Assembly (NCBI GenBank): GCA_002311635.1 | Contig: DBZJ01000048.1 | Location: 1-5,052 of the forward strand | Reading direction: 5' to 3' | Length of the DNA: 5,052 bases | DNA from: Syntrophaceae bacterium UBA1163 | GTDB lineage: Bacteria > Desulfobacterota > BSN033 > UBA1163 | Part shown: positions 1-5,052 of the stretch, one piece after another | Numbering within the stretch: position 1 is the first letter of the stretch | How the letters are laid out: every line of letters begins with the position of its first letter | Notes under the pieces: model-generated | Databases searched by the model: none | Seen by the model: only the letters and a program-made list of their open reading frames with translations | What the model was told of the DNA's origin: nothing | Translations under genes and position numbers: made by a program

Positions 1-409
1 GGTAATGGCCTCGATACAGCATGGGAAGTACAGATCGAGTCATGATTTTTTTAGTTCCCTGGAGAGCGCCAGGCTGCCTGTCAAATATCTGGCGCAACTT
101 CTCTCTGCCGGGGATGAGGAGACTATTCTGAAAGTTTACAAGAAGCTTCTTGCCATAAGGATCTACAAGCGATCGGAGACAGTGGGGGATATTCAGCCAG
201 AGGAGGCAAGGCTGGCCCTTGAAGAATCAAAAACGACTCCTAAAGAAGTGGAAGCGATCTACCGGATGACGTCCCTGGCAGCCTTCGAAGAAAGGTTTGT
301 CATACCCCCGTTCCTCCGAGAAATGGCCATTGAATCTGTAATGGACCCTGAAACTCGCAAGGAGGAAGCGGGAACAGGCCATATCCATCCGCCAAAACGC
401 GGCTGGTAG
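1..409 (+). CDS. narH: Respiratory nitrate reductase beta subunit, C-terminal fragment (5' end outside window)
   Basis: This is the last quarter or so of a NarH-type iron-sulfur subunit, which passes electrons from the membrane subunit to the molybdenum-containing NarG. The open frame runs back through base 2, so the Met codon at base 5 is internal and not the start. The visible 135 or so residues match the C-terminal region of E. coli NarH from memory: RLPVKYLAQLLSAGDE (E. coli RIPVQYLANLLTAGD), then IRIYKRSETVGD, then an AIYRMTSLAAFEERFVIPP block (E. coli YRYLAIANYEDRFVVP). The cysteine clusters that bind the Fe-S centres lie upstream, and no Cys is present here. The tail after the conserved block is shorter than in E. 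coli. The stop (407-409) sits just before narJ, as in a nar operon. The related nitrite oxidoreductase beta subunit (NxrB) cannot be fully excluded from this fragment, but the narJ and narI neighbours favour NarH. Confidence 0.9.
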   Translation, partial: VMASIQHGKYRSSHDFFSSLESARLPVKYLAQLLSAGDEETILKVYKKLLAIRIYKRSETVGDIQPEEARLALEESKTTPKEVEAIYRMTSLAAFEERFVIPPFLREMAIESVMDPETRKEEAGTGHIHPPKRGW

Positions 410-413
410 GAAA

Positions 414-941
414 ATGTCTATGAGACTCTATCAACTCTTTGCGGAAATCTTAGGGTATCCCACGCCGTCCCTTCCTGATCAGGTCAACGAATGCATCTCT
501 CGGCTCACCTCCCTTAAAGGGGAGGCAGTGCCCATGCTGGATGAGTTCCGGACATTCCTTGAGGTTACTCCAGTTGACCAGATGGAAGAAGTTTACACCC
601 GTACCTTCGACCTCCAGGCGATCTGTTATCCCTATATAGGGTACCACCTTTTCGGCAACGGCGGCCAGCGCGGTATGTTCATGGCCGGGTTGAAGGAACA
701 CTACGAGACCTGCGAGTTCTCCACAGGCAATGAATTACCGGATCATCTCAGCACGATGCTCCGCTTTGCTCCAAATTGTACGAAAGCGGAAAGGGAAGAA
801 CTGATCAGCGAATGCCTTGTTCCTGCCGTAAAAAAGATGGTCTCCGGATTCGAAGATGGCAGCAATCCTTATAGAGGGGTCTTACAGACCCTTTTGCTCG
901 TCTTGCAAAAGGAGTCGGAGGATTTTCGTAATGGGAGATAA
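414..941 (+). CDS. narJ: Nitrate reductase maturation chaperone NarJ
   Basis: This is a cytoplasmic TorD/NarJ-family chaperone. In the known family it binds apo-NarG, helps molybdenum cofactor and Fe-S insertion, and delays membrane docking until maturation is complete; it is not part of the final enzyme. The 175-residue product (E. coli NarJ is longer, about 236) has an N-terminal LYQLFAEILGYP segment, a central EEVYTRTFDLQAICYPYIGYHLFG block around residues 58-81, and NELPDHLSTMLRFAP around residues 106-120, equivalent to the ELPDHLP motif of E. coli NarJ. Two starts compete: ATG 414 is only 3 bases from the weak AGGA at 408-411, while ATG 420 (third codon) has better spacing of about 8 bases, so the protein may be two residues shorter. 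It begins 4 bases after the narH stop and its last 11 bases overlap the narI fusion gene, which indicates translational coupling. Confidence 0.92.
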   Translation: MSMRLYQLFAEILGYPTPSLPDQVNECISRLTSLKGEAVPMLDEFRTFLEVTPVDQMEEVYTRTFDLQAICYPYIGYHLFGNGGQRGMFMAGLKEHYETCEFSTGNELPDHLSTMLRFAPNCTKAEREELISECLVPAVKKMVSGFEDGSNPYRGVLQTLLLVLQKESEDFRNGR

Positions 942-2136
942 TTTCCTTTTTGGGATCTTCCCTTATATCGCTTTTGCCCTGGCGATTGTAGGGGGAATCT
1001 ACCGTTATTATTCGGACCGTTTCTCTTACTTCAGCCTCTCATCCCAGTTCCTGGAGAACCGTGTGCTCTTCTGGGGTTCTGTGCCATGGCACTATGGGAT
1101 CGTACTCATTCTTCTTGCCCATCTTTTCGGAGGCCTCTTTTCAGGGCTCTTGCTCGATCTTCCGGTAGTATCGGCCCGTCTATTCATACTGCTGCTGATC
1201 GGAACGTCTCTTGGTTTGATTGCGCTCGTTGGGATCGTGCTCCTTATCATCCGGCGAATCATAGATTCAAGGGTACGGGGCGTTACATCCGTTATGGATT
1301 GGATACTGATCATTCTTCTTGCAGCCCAGGTTGCAGCGGGTCTCACCATCGCCGTTTTTTACCGCTGGGGTTCCCTCTGGTACCTCTATGCGGCAGCGCC
1401 TTGGTTTTGGTCTATTGGCCGCCTTAGCCCTAATTTCGCTACCATCAGCCCCCTTCCAGGACTTGTGAAATTTCACATGTTTAATGCCTTCGTCATTATT
1501 GCGCTTTTTCCTTTCACACGTCTGGTCCATATATTTACAGTTCCGATCACCTATCTCTGGCGGCCTTACCAGGTAGTAATCTGGAACCGCCTTGCCCATC
1601 GGTTATCGGGAGGTGCTGGAATGTCGGACATAAAATTCGATACCCAACGAAGAGGTTTTCTAAAATTGGCTACGGGGATCCTCGCTTCCCTCGTCTGCAT
1701 TGCGATCGGAATCCCGGTTATAGGCGCCCTGATTGGCCCTGCATTTCGATCAAAAAAACCAAGCTGGGCCAAGGTGGGCGATCTGAACTCGCTGCTTGTC
1801 GGAGAACCGACCAGGTTGACGTTTGCCGTCCAGATCGCATCGGCGTACATTCGCGAGACGGTATTGCACGATGTCTGGGTGATCAGACAAACTTCATCGG
1901 AGGTAACCGTATTCTCTCCAATTTGCCCGCACCTCGGTTGTGAGTACAATTGGGATCCTCAAACCGGTCACTTTGAATGTCCATGCCACGGAAGTGTCTA
2001 CGCAATCGATGGAAAGGTACTTGGCGGTCCTGCACCCCGTCCCCTCGACATATTACCAACGAAGATCCAATCTGAGGAGCTGTACGTTGAGTGGGAGACG
2101 TTTAAAGTTGGAATTCCTGAAAAGGTTTCGGCATGA
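931..2136 (+). CDS. narI: Nitrate reductase gamma subunit (NarI) fused to a C-terminal Rieske [2Fe-2S] domain
   Basis: The 401-residue product joins two respiratory modules in one frame. Residues 1-225 are NarI, the dihaem b subunit that oxidises quinol and anchors NarGH (E. coli NarI is 225 residues). Five membrane helices lie near 5-24, 53-75, 83-108, 122-143 and 181-203. All four haem-ligand histidines are present at H54, H64, H182 and H200, matching E. coli H56, H66, H187 and H205. Residues 231-401 form a Rieske protein: a twin-arginine motif TQRRGFLK (238-245), a sixth membrane helix (about 244-270), box 1 CPHLGC (332-337), box 2 CPCHGS (350-355) and the proline loop GPAPRPL (366-372). 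Cluster ligands C332, H334, C350 and H353 and the disulfide pair C337/C352 are intact. The start ATG 931 has GGAGG at 917-921; the in-frame ATG at 856 lies deep in narJ and would add a non-NarI leader. An internal site at 1609-1621 could also yield a free Rieske protein. The individual domains are certain; whether the mature product stays fused is inferred. Confidence 0.93.
   Translation: MGDNFLFGIFPYIAFALAIVGGIYRYYSDRFSYFSLSSQFLENRVLFWGSVPWHYGIVLILLAHLFGGLFSGLLLDLPVVSARLFILLLIGTSLGLIALVGIVLLIIRRIIDSRVRGVTSVMDWILIILLAAQVAAGLTIAVFYRWGSLWYLYAAAPWFWSIGRLSPNFATISPLPGLVKFHMFNAFVIIALFPFTRLVHIFTVPITYLWRPYQVVIWNRLAHRLSGGAGMSDIKFDTQRRGFLKLATGILASLVCIAIGIPVIGALIGPAFRSKKPSWAKVGDLNSLLVGEPTRLTFAVQIASAYIRETVLHDVWVIRQTSSEVTVFSPICPHLGCEYNWDPQTGHFECPCHGSVYAIDGKVLGGPAPRPLDILPTKIQSEELYVEWETFKVGIPEKVSA
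1609..1623 (+). promoter_or_regulatory. Internal ribosome binding site and in-frame ATG at the NarI/Rieske junction
   Basis: GGAGGT at 1609-1614 is followed six bases later by ATG 1621, codon 231 of the fusion gene. Initiation here would give a 171-residue Rieske protein starting MSDIKFDTQRRGFLK, a normal start and size for a Tat-targeted Rieske subunit. The Shine-Dalgarno bases are themselves read as two glycine codons (G227, G228) of the linker SGGAG when translation comes through from narI. The position, exactly at the domain boundary, suggests a former separate gene start. Whether ribosomes use it is not known. Confidence 0.55.
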
Positions 2137-2174
2137 GAAAGTAAACGAAGCCAGGCGAGCTGGGAGGAAATCTT

Positions 2175-4031
2175 ATGGATAGAGAAGGGATGAAAAAGCT
2201 TGAGAAGTTGGCGACCTTGATTCGTTACTACATCCTGATCATGACAACATATGCAGGTTCCGGCCATCCGACCTCTTCACTTTCGGCAACGGAGTTGATG
2301 GAATGCCTCCTTTTTGGCGGAATATTCAGATTCGATGTGGATCATCCCAAATCCCCCAATAATGATCGCTTGATCTTTTCGAAGGGACATGCTTCCCCCC
2401 TGTTTTATGCCTTATGGGCTGCCGCAGGAGAATTGAGCGAAGAGGACCTCTTGACCTACAGAAAATTTGGAAGTCCCCTGGAAGGACATCCCACCGTTGC
2501 CTTTCGTTATGTTGAAGCTGCTACAGGGTCTCTTGGCCAAGGCCTTTCCATCGGTGTGGGCATGGCCCTGAATGCTAAGTACATTGATAAGCTTCCCTAC
2601 CGGACCTATGTCCTTCTCGGAGATAGTGAAATGGCCGAAGGCTCCCAGTGGGAATCGATGCAGATCGCGGCCCATTATAAGCTGGACAACTTGATCGGAG
2701 TCCTTGATGTGAACCGGCTGGGTCAGCGGGGAGAAACGATGTACGGATGGGATCTCGATGCCTATGAAAGAAGGATCTCATCCTTCGGCTGGAAAACGGT
2801 CGTCCTCGACGGCCATTCCATTCCGGATATTCTTGCCGCCTATGAAGAGGCCCTTCGGGCAACGGATCAGCCGGTCATGTTGATTGGAAAAACGATTAAG
2901 GGAAAAGGAGTCTCTTTCATTGAAAATAAGAATGGTTGGCATGGAAAGGTCCTGAGTAAAGAGGAATGTGATCGGGCGCTCAAGGAATTAGGAGAAATTG
3001 ATAAATCTGTTCGAGGTGAGATATCCCCTCCGGAAGATCTGAGGCCCGAAGAACCAACCCCTCAAAAACCGTTAAAGAAAATCGATTATCCGGCAGATAA
3101 ACCCGTTGCCACGAGGAAAGCCTATGGGAACGCTTTGGTAAGAATATTTCCGCAATTCCCGAATATCGTCAGTCTGGATGGAGAGGTAAGCAATTCGACT
3201 TACGCAGAAATATTCAAAAAAGCCTACCCCGAGCGGTTTTTTGAGATGTACATTGCCGAGCAGAATATGGTAGGGGCAGCATTAGGTCTGTCCTGCAGGG
3301 GCAAAATTCCTTTCGTCTCTACGTTTGCTGCATTTTTTACTCGGGCTTTCGATCAAATCAGGATGAGCCAGTATTCAGATCCGAACATCAAGTTTGTCGG
3401 ATCTCATGCCGGGGTGTCCATCGGTGAAGACGGGCCCTCTCAGATGGGTCTTGAAGATATAGCCATTTTCAGAGCCCTCTTAAATGGGGTGGTCTTATAT
3501 CCGTCCGATGCGGTATCCACCGATAAATTGGTTGAAGAGTCTGCGAAGCATTATGGCATTGTTTACATCCGCACTACAAGAAAAGATACTCCTATCCTCT
3601 ACAACCCTGATGAGGAATTTCCCATAGGTGGAAGCAAGGTACTAAGAAAAAGTAATAGGGATATGCTCACGGTGGTTACTGCTGGGATAACTCTTTTTGA
3701 AGCCCTCGCTGCTTATGAAGAGCTGAAAAAGGCAGGAATTTTCATTCGGGTAATCGACCTTTACAGCATTAAGCCACCTGATAGCCACGCTTTGCAGAAG
3801 GCTGCCAGCGCTACTAAGACAATTATCACCGTGGAAGATCACTATGCGGAAGGAGGTTTGGGAGAGGCCGTTAAGAGTGCATTATCGGCTTTTCCAGTGC
3901 CCATCCATTCTTTGGCCGTCCGAAAAAAGCCAAAGAGTGGTAAACCAGAGGAGCTTCTTGGTTACGAGGAGATTTCAAAGAAGGCGATCGTAGAGAAGGT
4001 GGAGGAATTGATTAAAGACCGCAAACGATAA
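2175..4031 (+). CDS. tkt: Transketolase, full-length, human-type
   Basis: Transketolase is a cytoplasmic thiamine diphosphate enzyme that moves two-carbon ketol units between sugar phosphates in the non-oxidative pentose phosphate and Calvin pathways. At 618 residues this is a single-chain enzyme, not the split two-gene form. Visible marks in order are GSGHP (H31), KGHASP (H72), GSLGQGLS (118-125), the cofactor/metal motif GDSEMAEG (149-156, D150) with DVN at 178-180, H256, a Pro-rich linker (about 281-310), then the pyrimidine domain from ATRKAYGNAL with catalytic glutamate E362 in IAEQNMVG. SHAGVSIGEDGPSQMGLEDIA (410-430) and the TVEDHYAEGGLGEAV block (552-566) follow. Similarity, from memory, is closer to human TKT (YKLDNL, DINRLGQ, EDGPSQM) than to the longer E. 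coli TktA. The usual GDG is GDS here. The start ATG 2175 has GGAGG at 2163-2167 with 7-base spacing. It lies 38 bases after the nar operon with no terminator between, so co-transcription is likely. Confidence 0.95.
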   Translation: MDREGMKKLEKLATLIRYYILIMTTYAGSGHPTSSLSATELMECLLFGGIFRFDVDHPKSPNNDRLIFSKGHASPLFYALWAAAGELSEEDLLTYRKFGSPLEGHPTVAFRYVEAATGSLGQGLSIGVGMALNAKYIDKLPYRTYVLLGDSEMAEGSQWESMQIAAHYKLDNLIGVLDVNRLGQRGETMYGWDLDAYERRISSFGWKTVVLDGHSIPDILAAYEEALRATDQPVMLIGKTIKGKGVSFIENKNGWHGKVLSKEECDRALKELGEIDKSVRGEISPPEDLRPEEPTPQKPLKKIDYPADKPVATRKAYGNALVRIFPQFPNIVSLDGEVSNSTYAEIFKKAYPERFFEMYIAEQNMVGAALGLSCRGKIPFVSTFAAFFTRAFDQIRMSQYSDPNIKFVGSHAGVSIGEDGPSQMGLEDIAIFRALLNGVVLYPSDAVSTDKLVEESAKHYGIVYIRTTRKDTPILYNPDEEFPIGGSKVLRKSNRDMLTVVTAGITLFEALAAYEELKKAGIFIRVIDLYSIKPPDSHALQKAASATKTIITVEDHYAEGGLGEAVKSALSAFPVPIHSLAVRKKPKSGKPEELLGYEEISKKAIVEKVEELIKDRKR

Positions 4032-4055
4032 CACAAAACTCCGAAAACAGGGCCA

Positions 4056-4103
4056 TGGTAAGGACGCACCAGAATGAACGGCCCAATAGAATAGTCCTTA
4101 TCA
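4056..4103 (+). repeat. Inverted repeat / possible RNA stem downstream of tkt
   Basis: TGGTAAGGAC at 4056-4065 pairs with GTCCTTATCA at 4094-4103, giving ten base pairs with one G-U wobble and a 28-base loop. GGGCC (4050-4054) and GGCCC (4080-4084) offer a competing pairing. No T-run follows, so this does not look like a standard intrinsic terminator. It could stabilise the 3' end of the tkt transcript or be part of a leader RNA for the next gene. Function is unknown. Confidence 0.4.
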
Positions 4104-4148
4104 GGAGCAAAGCGGCAATATCGGATTGAAAAGGAGGATAAACACATC

Positions 4149-4214
4149 TTGGTTATCAGCGCTGAACGTATCAAAATCACATTTGAAATAATGCGTTTAT
4201 GGGTCCGCAAGTAG
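4149..4214 (+). CDS. Possible 21-residue small reading frame (TTG start)
   Basis: A TTG codon at 4149 lies 11 bases after GGAGG (4133-4137) and opens a 21-codon frame, product MVISAERIKITFEIMRLWVRK, ending at TAG 4212-4214. The product is short, mixed charged and hydrophobic, and could form an amphipathic helix. The spacing is longer than ideal and TTG is a weak start. I recognise no family. It could be a leader peptide for the downstream gene or chance; the frame also contains the 10-base palindrome at 4156-4165. Confidence 0.2.
   Translation: MVISAERIKITFEIMRLWVRK
4156..4165. repeat. Perfect 10-base palindrome TCAGCGCTGA
   Basis: TCAGCGCTGA is its own reverse complement and lies about 140 bases upstream of the PRC-barrel gene. 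It could be a binding site for a dimeric regulator. A 10-base palindrome in several kilobases can arise by chance, and no second copy was noticed. Confidence 0.25.
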
Positions 4215-4241
4215 CAAGAGCAAGGAAAGGAGGTGAAAAAG

Positions 4242-4271
4242 ATGGCCAAAGATCCCGTGAGTTGTAGTTGA
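4242..4271 (+). CDS. Possible 9-residue micro-ORF with a strong ribosome binding site
   Basis: AAAGGAGGTGA (4226-4236), close to a perfect anti-Shine-Dalgarno complement, lies 5-6 bases before ATG 4242. The frame MAKDPVSCS ends at TGA 4269-4271. The opening MAKDPV resembles the start of YHS-domain metal-associated proteins, which often begin MAKDPVCGM, so this could be the stub of a broken YHS gene; equally it could be a leader peptide. Beyond the TGA the same frame continues SHKKKTKRRDTK and stops at TGA 4308-4310, which overlaps the ATG of the next gene as ATGA. The quality of the ribosome binding site is the main evidence; the identity is speculative. Confidence 0.35.
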   Translation: MAKDPVSCS

Positions 4272-4306
4272 TCTCATAAGAAAAAAACAAAAAGGAGGGA
4301 TACAAA

Positions 4307-5052
4307 ATGAAAAAACATCTGATAATTATCCTTCTGGCTATGGTCGGTCTATTTCTTGGGATGAATGGCTTCGCTCAAGAGAAAACTAGCAAACCGGCAG
4401 AAGGTGAGCGGATTAATGCCTTTATGATGGACAAAATCATAGGCTCCAAGGTGATTAATCTGAAGGGGGAGACATTAGGAAAGATTGAAGATTTAGTCGT
4501 CGATATCGATACGGGAAGAATTCTGTACGCTATCCTTGATTTCGGTGGTTTTTTGGGCATCGGTAGTAAGCTCTTTCCCGTCCCTTGGGAATCCCTTGCA
4601 GCGCTTCCATCAGAGGGCATATTCTTCCTCAATCAATCCAAAGAAGGAATCGAAAAAGCACCTGCTTTTGAGAAGAAGAATTTGCCAGACATGGGGGATA
4701 TGCGTTGGGGGGCTAACGTTTTCAAGTATTATGGTGCCCCCTCCGGTTATGCACAAAAGGGACCACTCGGTTACGATTACGATTATGGTTATCATGATTA
4801 TTATGGTTATAATTACCCGATCTCTCCTCGCTTAGGGATAAATTCTGCTTCATGGATAGGAGACCCCTACAGAAAAATCTTTGACTCTAAAACAATTAAA
4901 ACCATCTCAGGAGAAGTAATAAAAATAGACCAAGTTCCCGAATTTGGATTTGGTTTGCAAATGCGATTGACTGTTTTTATTGACAAAAAAGAGATACTGC
5001 CGGTTTACCTGGGTCCCGTCTTCTACCTTATAGGCCCTTGGCAAGCAAAACA
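4307..5052 (+). CDS. Exported PRC-barrel domain protein (3' end outside window)
   Basis: The frame is open from ATG 4307 to the window edge, giving 248 codons and two further bases. GGAGG at 4294-4298 lies 8 bases before the start. Residues 1-23 form a Sec signal peptide (MKKH, a hydrophobic core, cleavage likely after NGFA). Residues about 40-117 form a PRC-barrel domain: IIGSKVINLKGETLGKIEDL, then VVDIDTGRILYAILDFGGFLGIG, then FPVPWESL, the classic pattern of this small beta-barrel. Residues 156-170 are a low-complexity stretch rich in Tyr, Asp and Gly. From about 189 a second beta-rich unit begins (ISGEVIKIDQVP, then LPVYLGPVFYL), which resembles C-terminal units I associate with exported PRC-barrel proteins but cannot name. 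PRC-barrels are known in the ribosome maturation factor RimM and the photosynthetic reaction centre H subunit; an exported version has no assigned role here. It is separated from tkt by 275 bases and may be regulated separately. Confidence 0.88.
   Translation, partial: MKKHLIIILLAMVGLFLGMNGFAQEKTSKPAEGERINAFMMDKIIGSKVINLKGETLGKIEDLVVDIDTGRILYAILDFGGFLGIGSKLFPVPWESLAALPSEGIFFLNQSKEGIEKAPAFEKKNLPDMGDMRWGANVFKYYGAPSGYAQKGPLGYDYDYGYHDYYGYNYPISPRLGINSASWIGDPYRKIFDSKTIKTISGEVIKIDQVPEFGFGLQMRLTVFIDKKEILPVYLGPVFYLIGPWQAK

Larger units (their letters stand above)
4032..4306. other. 275-base gap between tkt and the PRC-barrel gene
   Basis: No long gene with recognisable homology lies here on either strand. 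The gap holds a long-range inverted repeat (4056-4103), a 10-base palindrome (4156-4165), and three A-rich GGAGG sites (4133-4137, 4229-4233 and 4294-4298) which precede a 21-codon TTG frame, a 9-codon ATG frame and the PRC-barrel gene. No stem followed by a T-run was found, so an intrinsic terminator for tkt is not evident. No good -35/-10 pair was found; the best candidate is weak (TTGGTT 4149-4154 with CAAAAT 4172-4177, 17-base spacing, 3/6 and 4/6 matches). The last gene may be read through from tkt or use a promoter not recognised by eye. Confidence 0.6.

Noticed and set aside
5..7. ATG at base 5 as the start of a small 134-residue gene
   Set aside because: The frame is open further upstream and the sequence matches the inside of the NarH C-terminal domain, so this is a truncated larger gene.
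856..930. Upstream in-frame ATG that would lengthen the NarI fusion by 25 residues
   Set aside because: It lies within narJ coding sequence, the extra residues do not resemble a NarI N-terminus, and ATG 931 has a well-spaced GGAGG and gives the expected NarI start.
1..941. Nitrite oxidoreductase (NxrB) instead of NarH
   Set aside because: The C-terminal fragment alone cannot exclude it, but the adjacent narJ and a NarI with all haem ligands fit a nitrate reductase operon better; the diagnostic NarG/NxrA gene is outside the window.
4032..4110. Intrinsic terminator for tkt
   Set aside because: The only sizeable stem has a 28-base loop and is not followed by a T-run.
4055..4129. A 24-codon forward frame (ATG 4055) just after tkt
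   Set aside because: No Shine-Dalgarno sequence precedes it, and it overlaps the inverted repeat; nothing supports translation.
3962..4249. A 95-residue reverse-strand frame across the tkt end and the gap
   Set aside because: It needs a TTG start, has no clear ribosome binding site, overlaps the conserved tkt end and matches no family I recognise.
4242..4310. A small selenoprotein with TGA 4269 read as selenocysteine
   Set aside because: The bases after the TGA are A-rich and cannot form the stem-loop expected of a bacterial SECIS element; the downstream residues show no known selenoprotein motif.

Overview
The window carries one strand's worth of genes, all reading left to right. In order it holds the 3' end of a respiratory nitrate reductase operon (narH end, narJ, and a narI gene fused in frame to a Rieske iron-sulfur domain), a full-length transketolase, a 275-base gap with small reading frames and possible RNA structure, and the 5' part of an exported PRC-barrel protein cut by the window end. 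No RNA genes, insertion sequences, CRISPR arrays or integration sites were seen. Assignments rest on recognised motifs and on comparison from memory with E. coli NarHJI, Rieske proteins and human-type transketolase; no search was run.

The organism looks like a free-living bacterium with moderate base composition (roughly half G+C by eye), strong AGGAGG-type ribosome binding sites and anaerobic respiratory capacity. A Nar-type enzyme, a Tat-type Rieske protein, a human-type single-chain transketolase and an exported PRC-barrel protein would fit a metabolically versatile environmental lineage (for example Desulfobacterota, Nitrospirota or NC10-like), but the sequence alone does not fix the phylum.

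Region 1-2136 is a tightly packed operon. narH stops 4 bases before the first possible narJ start, and narJ overlaps the fusion gene by 11 bases. NarH carries electrons through Fe-S clusters to the catalytic NarG subunit (outside the window), NarJ helps mature NarG, and NarI is the haem b membrane anchor that oxidises quinol. Here NarI continues without a stop into a twin-arginine membrane anchor and a complete Rieske domain. The predicted topology is coherent: five NarI helices ending in the cytoplasm, then a sixth helix placing the Rieske cluster outside the membrane. A good internal ribosome binding site and ATG lie exactly at the junction, so a separate Rieske protein may also be made.

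Region 2175-4031 is a transketolase 38 bases downstream, with its own strong ribosome binding site and probably on the same transcript; it has no obvious mechanistic link to nitrate reduction. Region 4032-4306 has no convincing promoter or intrinsic terminator, but holds a 10-base-pair long-range stem, a 10-base perfect palindrome, and two very short reading frames with Shine-Dalgarno sequences ahead of the last gene. Region 4307-5052 encodes a secreted PRC-barrel protein with a Tyr/Gly/Asp-rich middle and a second beta-rich domain, incomplete at its C-terminus.
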